Source of the DNA: Nocardia paucivorans NBRC 100373
GTDB lineage: Bacteria > Actinomycetota > Actinomycetes > Mycobacteriales > Mycobacteriaceae
NCBI RefSeq assembly: GCF_000308675.1
Contig: NZ_BAGE01000046.1
Coordinates: forward strand, 271,017-335,016
Reading direction: 5' to 3'
DNA length: 64,000 bases
Shown here one piece after another: positions 42,549 through 50,853 of this stretch (positions are counted from its first letter, which is position 1; each line of letters begins with the position of its first letter). A model generated the notes under the pieces. That model saw only the letters and a program-made list of their open reading frames with translations, was not told the DNA's origin and made no database searches. The translations under genes and the position numbers were made by a program.

Positions 42549-43628
42549 TTATACGTTGAACCTGAACTCGACCACGTCGCCATCTGCCATAACGTAGTCC
42601 TTGCCCTCCATTCGGACCTTCCCCGCCGCCTTCGCCGCGGCCATTGATCCGGCCTCCACCAGGTCGTCGAACGCCACCACTTCGGCCTTGATGAAGCCGC
42701 GTTCGAAGTCGGTGTGGATGACCCCCGCCGCTTTCGGCGCGGTGTCGCCCTGGTGGATGGTCCAGGCACGAGCCTCCTTCGGGCCGGCGGTGAGGTAGGT
42801 CTGCAAGCCGAGGGTGTGGAACCCGGCGCGGGCCAGCGCGTGCAGACCGGGTTCGGACTGCCCGATGGATTCCAGCAGCTCGGCCGCCGATTCGGCATCG
42901 AGTTCGAGGAGCTCGGCCTCCACCTTGGCGTCGAGGAAGACCGCGTCGGCGGGAGCGACCGAGGCCCGGAGTTCGGCGATCTTCGCCTCGTCGCCGAGGA
43001 CGGATTCGTCGGCGTTGAACACGTAGAGGAACGGTTTGGTGGTCAGCAGCGAGAGCTCTTTGAGCAGGGTGGTGTCCACCTCACCGGAAGCGGCGAAGAG
43101 GGTGCGACCGCTGTTGAGGACCTCCTGAGCCTTCTTGGCGGCCTCGGCGACGGGTTTGCGGTCCTTTTTGACCTTGGCTTCCTTCTCCAGGCGGACCACC
43201 GCCTTCTCCAAGGTCTGCAGGTCGGCGAGGATCAGCTCGGTTTCGATGACCTCGATATCGGCGGCCGGGTCGACCCGACCGTCCACGTGCACCACGTCGT
43301 CGTCGGAGAAGACGCGGACGACCTGGCAGATGGCGTCGGCCTCGCGGATGTTGGCGAGGAATTTGTTGCCGAGCCCGGCGCCCTCGGAGGCGCCCTTGAC
43401 GATGCCCGCGATATCGACGAACGAGACCGTGGCGGGCACGGTGCGGGCGGAGCCGAAGATCTCGGCGAGTTTGTCCAGCCGGGGATCAGGCAGCGGGACC
43501 ACCCCGACGTTCGGCTCGATGGTCGCGAACGGGTAGTTCGCGGCGAGTACGTCGTTGCGGGTCAGCGCGTTGAACAGCGTGGACTTTCCGACGTTGGGCA
43601 GGCCGACGATTCCGAGGGTGAGACTCAC
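42549..43628 (-). CDS. ychF: Redox-regulated ATPase YchF (Obg family)
   Basis: 359 residues. P-loop GLPNVGKSTLFNALT at the start, switch SFVDIAGIVKGASEGAGLGN, and NADES in place of the GTPase NKxD motif, which explains YchF's preference for ATP. A C-terminal TGS domain carries RGFIKAEVVAFDDLV and YVMADGDVVEFRFNV. Universal, ribosome-associated, linked to oxidative-stress control. Stands alone here. Confidence 0.96.
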   Translation of the reverse strand: MSLTLGIVGLPNVGKSTLFNALTRNDVLAANYPFATIEPNVGVVPLPDPRLDKLAEIFGSARTVPATVSFVDIAGIVKGASEGAGLGNKFLANIREADAICQVVRVFSDDDVVHVDGRVDPAADIEVIETELILADLQTLEKAVVRLEKEAKVKKDRKPVAEAAKKAQEVLNSGRTLFAASGEVDTTLLKELSLLTTKPFLYVFNADESVLGDEAKIAELRASVAPADAVFLDAKVEAELLELDAESAAELLESIGQSEPGLHALARAGFHTLGLQTYLTAGPKEARAWTIHQGDTAPKAAGVIHTDFERGFIKAEVVAFDDLVEAGSMAAAKAAGKVRMEGKDYVMADGDVVEFRFNV

Positions 43629-43782
43629 GAGGATAGGAGTCTACGCGCGCGCCGACTCGGCGCGGCCAGGGCCCGGGCCGCGTCTACCTGCGAGCGTGCG
43701 GGGGCCCGCATGGAGTCCGGCAGCGGTGTCGTCCTCCCGCTGTTCGATCGCAGCCCGGGTTTCGCTCGCCACCCTCCTTGGC

Positions 43783-43812
43783 GACAATATAAAAGTAGAC
43801 AATATAAGAGTA
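43783..43812. repeat. Tandem 15-bp direct repeat upstream of an AraC gene
   Basis: GACAATATAAAAGTA (43783-43797) is followed at once by GACAATATAAGAGTA (43798-43812), one mismatch. It sits in an AT-rich patch about 80 bp before the AraC start, in the region between ychF and the AraC gene. AraC proteins bind tandem direct repeats, so this is a likely operator. Confidence 0.55.
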
Positions 43813-43891
43813 ATTTACTATCTTTCTCTCATACAGGCGTGTGGAGACTTCGGAAGCCGAACCTGTCCGAGGGACGGCGTAACGTGACGCC

Positions 43892-44734
43892 ATGGAGTCG
43901 ACCTCGCAGGTGGTGACGGCCCGGCCGGCGCCGGTGCTTTCCACCTTCATCGACCGTTACCTCGGCTACCGCATGTCCGGATTCGCACCGGGGCTGCATC
44001 GTGGACTCCCCTCCCGGCATATGACCTTCATCGTCGCCATCGGTCCAAATATCGATGTGGTGGCCCAGACCGACAATCGACAGGCTCCGGACAGTTACCG
44101 CTGCGTCCTGAGCGGCCTCCAGGACGGGCCGGCCCTGATCTCCCACGGCGGTGTCCAGGAGGGCATCGGAATCGAACTCACCCCGTTGGGCAGTCGAGCG
44201 CTGTTCGGAATGCCCGCGAGCGAACTGTGGAACACATCGGTCGAGTTCACCGATGTGGTCGGGCCGCTGGGGCACCGCCTGTGGGAGGAACTGCACGAAC
44301 ACACCACCTGGGCGGATCGGTTCGCGGCCTGCGATCGGGTGCTGACCCGCCTCGTGGTCCCGGAACGGCTGGTCGCTCCCGAACTCGCCTGGGCCTGGCG
44401 GACGGTGGTGGGATCCGACGGCGCGGTATCGGTCGGCGCGCTCGCCGAACGCATCGGATGGAGCCGCCAACACCTCACCAAGCGATTCGGCACCGAGTTC
44501 GGGGCGAGTCCGAAACTCGCGGCCCGGATCGCCCGGTTCGAACGCGCCAAACGAATGCTGTCGAACGCTCCATCGTTCGTCTCCATCGCCCAGGTCGCGG
44601 CGGCATGCGGTTACTACGACCAACCGCACCTGAACCGAGACTTCGCCGAACTCGCCGGTTGCAGCCCGACGGCCTGGTTGGCGGAGGAGCTTCCATCCGT
44701 ACAAGACCCGGCCGAGGGTGAGCGGCGACGCTGA
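43892..44734 (+). CDS. AraC-family transcriptional regulator
   Basis: 280 residues. C-terminal HTH pair: VGALAERIGWSRQHLTKRF and FVSIAQVAAACGYYDQPHLN followed by RDFAELAGCSPTAWL. The N-terminal domain (FIDRYLGYRMSGFAPGLHRG) belongs to the group usually located before a VOC/glyoxalase-like gene, as here. Its stop is 4 bp before the next ATG, so the two form an operon, and the tandem repeat at 43783-43812 is its likely site. Confidence 0.9.
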   Translation: MESTSQVVTARPAPVLSTFIDRYLGYRMSGFAPGLHRGLPSRHMTFIVAIGPNIDVVAQTDNRQAPDSYRCVLSGLQDGPALISHGGVQEGIGIELTPLGSRALFGMPASELWNTSVEFTDVVGPLGHRLWEELHEHTTWADRFAACDRVLTRLVVPERLVAPELAWAWRTVVGSDGAVSVGALAERIGWSRQHLTKRFGTEFGASPKLAARIARFERAKRMLSNAPSFVSIAQVAAACGYYDQPHLNRDFAELAGCSPTAWLAEELPSVQDPAEGERRR

Positions 44735-44738
44735 GTTC

Positions 44739-45167
44739 ATGACCACAACGAACGAAGCAACCACGACAACGACATCCGCCCCGGCCGTCTGGCCCTGCCT
44801 GGCCTTCCGCGATGCCCGCGGCACCGCCGACTTCCTGGTCGAGGCATTCGGTTTCGAGCCGACCGCCCTGTACACACGGGAAGACGATCCGACAGTGGTC
44901 GAACACGGCGAACTACGTTGGCCGCTCGGCGGGGGGATCATGTTCGGGACGGCCGGTAGGGACACCGGCCTGCCCGATAATCGGCAACCGGGCACCGAAT
45001 CCGTCTATATCGTCTGCACCGATCCGGATGCCCTCTATGAACGGGCCCTCGCGGCCGGCGCGAAAACGGTGCGCGGTCTCCGCGACGAGGACTACGGATC
45101 ACGCGAATTCACCGTGGCCGATCCGGAGGGCAACCACTGGAGCTTCGGAACATACCGGGGGAAGTGA
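44739..45167 (+). CDS. VOC-family (glyoxalase/bleomycin-resistance-like) protein
   Basis: 142 residues. A single VOC module pair: VWPCLAFRDARGTADFLVEA, VYIVCTDPDALYERALAAGA, and terminal FTVADPEGNHWSFGTY, typical of PhnB-like members. Thr-rich N-terminal leader (TTTNEATTTTTSAP) is probably disordered. Co-transcribed with the AraC gene. Metal-dependent function or ligand unknown. Confidence 0.87.
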   Translation: MTTTNEATTTTTSAPAVWPCLAFRDARGTADFLVEAFGFEPTALYTREDDPTVVEHGELRWPLGGGIMFGTAGRDTGLPDNRQPGTESVYIVCTDPDALYERALAAGAKTVRGLRDEDYGSREFTVADPEGNHWSFGTYRGK

Positions 45168-45193
45168 GTCGGGTCACCGGACGATCGAGCGGG

Positions 45194-46156
45194 TCACACC
45201 GGCGGCAGGGCGGCGGCGCGGTGGTATCGGGTCGCGAGTCGTCGCAAGTGCCCGCGGAGTTCACCGGGGCTTTCGACGGTGAAGTCGAGGTCGAGCATGC
45301 CGATATAGGCGGCAATGGTCTGTAGGGTGTCGGCGCCGGTCACCAGCACGCTGGTGTGGTCGTCGACGGCCTCGACGATTCCGACTGCCGGGTTGATGCG
45401 ATTCAGAACCTCCACGGCCGGTGCGTCGATACGCAACCGGGCGTGGACGTTCCACCCGGAGGCCGCTATCCGTCGCATGGCGAACGTGGTGAAATCCCCG
45501 CCGGGGACGGGAATGGGACGGAAGAGGCGGCCGGTGCGCATACGCGGCCGGAGCCGGTCGGCCCGGTAGACGTCCCAGGTTCCCGTTCGCGGATCGCGGG
45601 CCACCAGATACCAGCGGCGCTGCCAGGCGAGGAGCCGGTACGGCTCGACCAGTCGCGGCTCGCCGTCGTACTCGAACCGGAACCACTCACCGGCCCGGAC
45701 GGCGGTGGCGATGGCGTGCAGGACCTTTGCGTCGACTTCCGGGTCGGGGGCATCGGTGCCGGTGTTCTCCGGGGCGTGGTCGATCGCGCGGGACAGCGCG
45801 TCGACGGTCGGGCGCAGCCGGGATGGCAGGACCTGCTCGAGCTTGGTCAATGCCCGACCACCGGCGGCCTCGATTCCGGGTACGGCCGATAGTGAGCGCA
45901 AGCCGATCGCGACCGCGACGGCCTCGTCGTCGTCGAGCAACAGGGGTGGCAGGCGACCACCGGCACCGAGCCGGTAGCCCCCGTCCCGACCGCGGGTCGC
46001 CTCGATCGGATAGTCCAACGAACGCAGGCGTTCGATGTCGTTCCGAATGGTTCGCGCGGACACCCCCAAACGTTCGGCGAGTTCTGTTCCGGGCCATACC
46101 GGCCTGCTCTGTAGGAGGCCGAGCAGGATGAGCAGACGTGCCGCGGGATCCGCCAA
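45194..46156 (-). CDS. YafY-type WYL-domain transcriptional regulator
   Basis: 320 residues from TTG 46156. N-terminal HTH_11: LLILLGLLQSRPVWPGTELA, ERLGVSARTIRNDIERLRSL. Central WYL domain: EYDGEPRLVEPYRLLAWQRR, WYLVARDPRTGTWDVYRADR. Such proteins sense nucleic acid or small ligands. Divergent from the epoxide hydrolase with only 55 bp between starts, so likely its regulator. Confidence 0.88.
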   Translation of the reverse strand: MADPAARLLILLGLLQSRPVWPGTELAERLGVSARTIRNDIERLRSLDYPIEATRGRDGGYRLGAGGRLPPLLLDDDEAVAVAIGLRSLSAVPGIEAAGGRALTKLEQVLPSRLRPTVDALSRAIDHAPENTGTDAPDPEVDAKVLHAIATAVRAGEWFRFEYDGEPRLVEPYRLLAWQRRWYLVARDPRTGTWDVYRADRLRPRMRTGRLFRPIPVPGGDFTTFAMRRIAASGWNVHARLRIDAPAVEVLNRINPAVGIVEAVDDHTSVLVTGADTLQTIAAYIGMLDLDFTVESPGELRGHLRRLATRYHRAAALPPV

Positions 46157-46211
46157 AATTCCTCCGATATCAGGAAAAGATCCTGCCTATTATGCGGATA
46201 GCGTCAGCGAT

Positions 46212-47348
46212 ATGAACAGCACGACGCCGAACGACATCCACCCCTTCCACATCGAGATCCCGCAGGAAGCCCTCGACGACCTCGACCGGCGGCTCGCCCA
46301 CACCCGCCTGCCGCAACCCGCCCCCGCAGACGACTGGACCACCGGCACCCCGAACCACTACCTGCGTCATGCGGTCGAACAGTGGCGGCGTTTCGACTGG
46401 CGCGCCTTCGAGAAACAACTCAACGAGCTGCCGCACCACATCACCGAAATCGACGACCAGCCGATCCATTTCATCCACGTCACCTCACCCCACTCCCAGG
46501 CGACACCGCTCCTGCTGGCCCATACCTACCCCGGCTCGTCGGCGGACTACCTCGACCTGATCGATCGGCTCGTCGACCCAGAAGCGCACGGCGGACGAGC
46601 CGAGGACGCGTTCCACGTCGTCATCCCCGACTCCCCCGGATTCGGCTTCTCCCAACCGGTCCGCCACACCGGTTGGAACACCGCCCGCACCGCCCGCGCC
46701 TACGACACCCTGATGCGCCGACTCGGTTACGACAGCTACGGTGTCCACGGCTCCGACCAAGGCGCCATGATCGCCCGCGAACTCGGGCTGCTCGAACCGG
46801 CCGGATTCCTCGGACTCCATGTCCTGCAGCTGTTCTCGTTTCCCTCCGGCGACCCCGCGGAGTTCGAAGAACTCGAACCCGCCGACTACGCCGGTCTCGA
46901 GCACATGCAGTGGTTCCAGAAGGTCGGCGGCTACAACGCCATGAACGCCGCCCGCCCGCAAACCATCGCCGCGGCCCTCAGCGACTCCCCCGTCGGCCTG
47001 CTCGCCTACAGCGAACTGTTCGAATCGTTCGGCAACGGCACCTCCCGCGTCCCGCTCGACTCGATCCTCGCCGCGGTCGGTATCACCTGGTTCACCAATG
47101 CGGCAGCCGGTATGAGCCGCGCCTACTGGGAGAACGCGCAGGTCACCGCCGAACCGCGCATCAACCACGCACCCACCGGCGTGGCCGTGCTCGCCGACGA
47201 TTTCCAAACCATCCGGGTCTTCGCCGAACGCGACAACGACAATATCGTCCACTGGAGCCGCTTCCCCGAAGGCGGACACTTCGCCGCCATGGAAGTGCCC
47301 GATGTCCTGGCCGGCGATATCCGCGCGTTCTTCGCCGGTCTCCGCTGA
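46212..47348 (+). CDS. Epoxide hydrolase (EHN domain plus alpha/beta hydrolase)
   Basis: 378 residues from ATG 46212. The N-terminal EHN cap starts HPFHIEIPQEALDDLDRRLA. The hydrolase part has HTYPGSSADYLDLI (oxyanion region), DSPGFGFSQPV, nucleophile Asp in VHGSDQGAMIARELG, and catalytic His in FPEGGHFAAMEVPD. Typical of bacterial epoxide hydrolases of the microsomal type. GSDQG rather than the usual GGDWG at the elbow is a variant worth noting. Confidence 0.88.
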   Translation: MNSTTPNDIHPFHIEIPQEALDDLDRRLAHTRLPQPAPADDWTTGTPNHYLRHAVEQWRRFDWRAFEKQLNELPHHITEIDDQPIHFIHVTSPHSQATPLLLAHTYPGSSADYLDLIDRLVDPEAHGGRAEDAFHVVIPDSPGFGFSQPVRHTGWNTARTARAYDTLMRRLGYDSYGVHGSDQGAMIARELGLLEPAGFLGLHVLQLFSFPSGDPAEFEELEPADYAGLEHMQWFQKVGGYNAMNAARPQTIAAALSDSPVGLLAYSELFESFGNGTSRVPLDSILAAVGITWFTNAAAGMSRAYWENAQVTAEPRINHAPTGVAVLADDFQTIRVFAERDNDNIVHWSRFPEGGHFAAMEVPDVLAGDIRAFFAGLR

Positions 47349-47431
47349 CCGAGAACCGGCCTCTTCCCATCGCTGCCGCGTCCAACCCGGTACGCCATAC
47401 TTCAGGGTCGGACGCGAAAGGATCACTTTTC

Positions 47432-48493
47432 ATGGCCTTCGATATCTCGGCCCCACACGCCCGCCGACACCGCCTGCGCAACCAGTTGCTCGCCGGCTCG
47501 GACCTCGCACCCGCGGACGTGATGGAACGGGCCGTGGCCCTACAAGGGCAGGACCTGTCCGCCGTGGTGCGCGCCATCGCGCTCCGTTCCCGCCCCGACA
47601 CCACCGTCGCCGACGTTGTTCGTGCCTTCGACGAAGGACGACTCGTCCGGTCGTGGCCGATGCGCGGAACGCTCTTCGCGACCACTCCCGGACATCTGGC
47701 GACCCTGCTGTACTTCACCGCCGAACGCATCCACCGCATGACAGCCGGACGCCGCGAACAACTCGGACTCGACACCCACCTCATCGCCCACGCCCGAGAC
47801 GTCCTGCACGAGGCGTTGACCGAACGCCCCCGCACCCGCGCGGAAGCTCTGGCGCTGTGGGAGGCAGCGGGTATCGATACCACGGCCGGACGTGGCTACC
47901 ATCTGTTCATGCACCTGGCCGTGGACGGTTTCGTCCACTGGGGACGATTCACGGCCACCCGCGATGAGCAGATGCTCGAGCTGTCGACAACGCCGCCACC
48001 GGACGACCCCGAAAGCGCGCTCACCGGAATCGTGCGCTCCTATATCGAAGCCCGAGGCCCCGCCACCCTCGCCGACCTCGCCTGGTGGACCAAACTGCCC
48101 AAGACCATGCTGCGGCGCGCGGCGGCATCGATCGACGATCTGGTCGAGGTCACGGTGAACGGAACACCGGCGTGGGTCATCGGTGCGCCACCGGGTGGCG
48201 ACGGCGGGGAGGCCCCGGACCACGTGTGTCTCGTGCCCGGATTCGACGAGTGGATTCTCGGCTATACCGACCGGTCCCTCGTCGCGAGCCCGGCCGCGTT
48301 GAAGGCGCTGGTCCCGGGAGGGAACGGCGTATTCCGTCCAGCGATCCTCGTCGACGGAATCGTCGTCGGGACGTGGAAGGCGTCGCGTCGTTCCGGTTCC
48401 CGCGACACCACGGTCACCCACCTCGTCGAGAGCCTTTCGACCGATACGAAGAAGGCCGTGGACGATGCCATCGCCGCTTGGCCGTACCGCTGA
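47432..48493 (+). CDS. AlkZ/YcaQ-like winged-helix DNA glycosylase family protein
   Basis: 353 residues from ATG 47432. The family QxQ motif is visible in VALQGQDLSAVVRAIALRSR (about 43), with VRSWPMRGTLFATTPGHL after it. The C-terminal part has LVPGFDEWILGYTDRS and a wing VDGIVVGTWKASRR. Characterised relatives (AlkZ, YcaQ) unhook crosslinked or alkylated bases; others are only annotated as winged-helix proteins. Activity here is inferred. Confidence 0.8.
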   Translation: MAFDISAPHARRHRLRNQLLAGSDLAPADVMERAVALQGQDLSAVVRAIALRSRPDTTVADVVRAFDEGRLVRSWPMRGTLFATTPGHLATLLYFTAERIHRMTAGRREQLGLDTHLIAHARDVLHEALTERPRTRAEALALWEAAGIDTTAGRGYHLFMHLAVDGFVHWGRFTATRDEQMLELSTTPPPDDPESALTGIVRSYIEARGPATLADLAWWTKLPKTMLRRAAASIDDLVEVTVNGTPAWVIGAPPGGDGGEAPDHVCLVPGFDEWILGYTDRSLVASPAALKALVPGGNGVFRPAILVDGIVVGTWKASRRSGSRDTTVTHLVESLSTDTKKAVDDAIAAWPYR

Positions 48494-48848
48494 GCTCGAA
48501 CTCGATCGATGCAGCTCATGGCATCGAAGGGCCGGTGAGCTCTGCGCTCTCCACATCGCTCCCGGCCCTGGTCTGCTGCTTCCGCTCGAGGATGTCTCCG
48601 ACTTTCCTCCGGGCGTTTTCACCGGGCGAGACGCCCTCCATGGTGGACACCATGACACACCGAACCACCGCACACGAGTCGAATCCCGTTGCTCCACAGC
48701 CGAGCACGTATCGCCGACGGATCCTCGACGCGGCAGCGGCGTCGGTGAACGCCGCCGCCTTCACCGACCAGGGGGATATGGCCGCCGGAGCTCGGACCGG
48801 CCGATGATCGACGGGATGACACAACGCACCGCTGCGAATAGCGGTCGG
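48494..48848. other. Intergenic stretch before tRNA-Lys
   Basis: About 355 bp. A short plus-strand frame at 48640-48807 (STYRRRILDAAAASVNAAAF) faintly resembles a TetR N-terminus cut off after ~55 residues, but support is weak. Otherwise nothing recognised. Confidence 0.4.
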
Positions 48849-48921
48849 TAGGCCCCCGGGGACTCGAACCCCGAACCCACGGATTAAAAGTCCGCTGCTC
48901 TACCCATTGAGCTAGAGGCCC
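48849..48921 (-). tRNA. tRNA-Lys (anticodon UUU)
   Basis: 73 nt reading from GGGCCTCTAGCTCAATGGGT through anticodon loop CTTTTAA (anticodon TTT) to the T-arm GGGGTTCGAGTCCCC and acceptor ending GGGGGCCTA. All four stems pair, with G-T pairs in the acceptor. CCA is not encoded. No duplicate of its 3' end or integrase was seen nearby. Confidence 0.96.
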
Positions 48922-49043
48922 GTACTTTCACGTTATCGCCGTCGGCAACCCATTTTCCCGGACCGACCACCCGGGTTCCGGCACGTGATCGGTCTGTCGC
49001 TTCGACTTGACCTTCATGTTGCTCGAACCCCGATCATGGGCGG

Positions 49044-50132
49044 GTGTCCGGTTCTGAGCTGATAACCATCGGTGCCTTCGCCCGTTCGAGCGGTCTGACC
49101 TCGAGCGCGCTGCGGTTCTACGCGGATTCGGGCCTGCTGCCGCCCGCCGATATCGACGAGGTCACCGGGTACCGCTACTACAGCGTCGCCCAGGTCGACC
49201 ACGCGGTGATCATCCGGCGGCTCCGAGAGATCGGTATGCCGCTGGACACGATCGCCCGGGTCCTCGACTCCGATGCCGCCGGCGCGGCCGATCTGATCGA
49301 CGGTCATGTGGCAGAACTCGCGGGGCATGCCCACCGGGCGCGGCGGACCGCCGATATCGTCAAGGCGTCCCTCGGGGAGTCGTCGAGGTGGTCGGTGGCG
49401 ACGGTCAACGGACCGGTTTTCGCTGCGGCGGTCGAGCAGATTCTCGCCGCCACCGTGCACGAGCCGAACCTTCCCGTACTGGGCGGGGTGCACCTCGAGG
49501 TGTCGCCCGAGTCGCTGACGCTCACCGCCACCGACCGTTACCGGCTGTCCACCCGCACGCTGGTCCCCGAGGTGCCGGGCCCCACCGAATGGGCTGCCAC
49601 GGTCGACGGCGACGATCTGCGGTTCGCACTCCCGGAAATCCGACGCGAGCACCGCGTGCACCTGGAGGCGGGCCCCAACGATGTCCGATTCCGGGCGGGG
49701 GACGACACCGCGTCCACCTGTCGGGTCCTGTCCGAACCCTTCCCCGACCATCAGGCCCTCCTGGTATCCCTGCCCACGGCCCGTACACGTGTGGTGACCT
49801 CGAAAAGCACCCTGATCCATGCTCTGGAGAACCAGCGCGAACCCTATCTGCGGCTATGCGTCTCGGACGGGTCGATCATCGTCTCGGCGCGGCGCACCGG
49901 CGAGCGCACCCGGGTCCCGGCCGTGATCACCGGCCCGAATGTGGAGCTGGCCTTCGGTTTCACCACCCTCCACCCAGCAGTGAGCACCGCTCTCGGGCCC
50001 GACGTGATGATCGATATCGGCGACACCACCGACCCGATCGTCATCCGATCCGCCGACAACGGCGATCTCACCACCCTGGCCATGCCGGTCGACCCCGCCA
50101 CCATCGATGCGGAGAACGGAGCACACGAATGA
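49044..50132 (+). CDS. MerR-type HTH fused to a DNA-polymerase-III beta-clamp-like region
   Basis: 362 residues from GTG 49044. Residues ~5-75 are a MerR HTH (TIGAFARSSGLTSSALRFYA, then VTGYRYYSVAQVDHAVIIRR). Residues ~115-350 resemble sliding-clamp (DnaN) domains: FAAAVEQILAATVHEPNLPV, LGGVHLEVSPESLTLTATDR followed by YRLSTR, and a C-terminal LTTLAMPVD. Clamp domain I is replaced by the MerR head. It is coupled by ATGA to a TPR-like gene. Whether the clamp part binds DNA, partners or a ligand is unknown. Confidence 0.83.
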   Translation: MSGSELITIGAFARSSGLTSSALRFYADSGLLPPADIDEVTGYRYYSVAQVDHAVIIRRLREIGMPLDTIARVLDSDAAGAADLIDGHVAELAGHAHRARRTADIVKASLGESSRWSVATVNGPVFAAAVEQILAATVHEPNLPVLGGVHLEVSPESLTLTATDRYRLSTRTLVPEVPGPTEWAATVDGDDLRFALPEIRREHRVHLEAGPNDVRFRAGDDTASTCRVLSEPFPDHQALLVSLPTARTRVVTSKSTLIHALENQREPYLRLCVSDGSIIVSARRTGERTRVPAVITGPNVELAFGFTTLHPAVSTALGPDVMIDIGDTTDPIVIRSADNGDLTTLAMPVDPATIDAENGAHE

Positions 50133-50653
50133 CTGCCGACGCGCAGGTCACCCCCGACCCCACCATGAACGCCATCACCGCCGCCGTCATGCTCGGGCGC
50201 AAGGGCGACACCGCTGCCGCCCGGATACGGCTGCTCGCCTTATGGGAGGAGATCGGTGTGCTGGGCGACCCGCTGCATCGTTGCACTCTCGCGCACTACC
50301 TGGCCGACCTCTACGACGATCCGGCCCAGGCCCTCGGATGGGATATCCGCGCCCTCGACGCTGCCGACGCCATCACCGATGATCGAGTGCAACGCCACCA
50401 TGCGGGCCTGCACATCGCCGGCTTCTACCCTTCGCTGCATCTGAACCTGGCCGACAACTACCGGCGACTCGGTTCATGGGAGGCCGCGGAAGAACAGATC
50501 ACCGCCGCCCGACAGCGCATCCACGCTCTCTCGGACGACGAATATGGAGCCATGATCCGCCGCGCTGTCGCAGAGGTCGCCGACGCCATCGCGGAACGCT
50601 CCACCGCGCGTCGAGCGAGCGCACCCGGAGCGGGACGGAACCCGGCTTCATAG
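50129..50653 (+). CDS. TPR-like helical protein coupled to the MerR-clamp gene
   Basis: 174 residues from ATG 50129, in a 4-bp overlap with the preceding stop. Repeating helix pairs are visible: VMLGRKGDTAAARIRLLALW, HRCTLAHYLADLYDDPAQAL, LHLNLADNYRRLGSWEAAEE, the last a good TPR consensus. Likely a partner of the MerR-clamp fusion. Function unknown. Confidence 0.72.
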   Translation: MTADAQVTPDPTMNAITAAVMLGRKGDTAAARIRLLALWEEIGVLGDPLHRCTLAHYLADLYDDPAQALGWDIRALDAADAITDDRVQRHHAGLHIAGFYPSLHLNLADNYRRLGSWEAAEEQITAARQRIHALSDDEYGAMIRRAVAEVADAIAERSTARRASAPGAGRNPAS

Positions 50654-50853
50654 CGGCCCAGGACATCCCCCGTGCCCGCAATTCCGGCCCCTCACTCGTG
50701 GGTCTCCCTTGCGCACCCTGACGACGGTTTCCGGCGAGGCCCTCGGCGCCCGAGGCAAAGCGGCTACGGCCGGCAACGATCGGCCACCAATACGCTCGGT
50801 GATTCATGGTCCGGGGCCACCCGGCGCGGCACTTCCTCCTGGTATGGACCGGT

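Noticed and set aside
48849..48921. tRNA-Lys as an integration site for a genomic island carrying the giant locus
   Set aside because: No integrase gene, no direct repeat of the tRNA 3' end and no obvious composition shift were found within the window; the right boundary is outside it.
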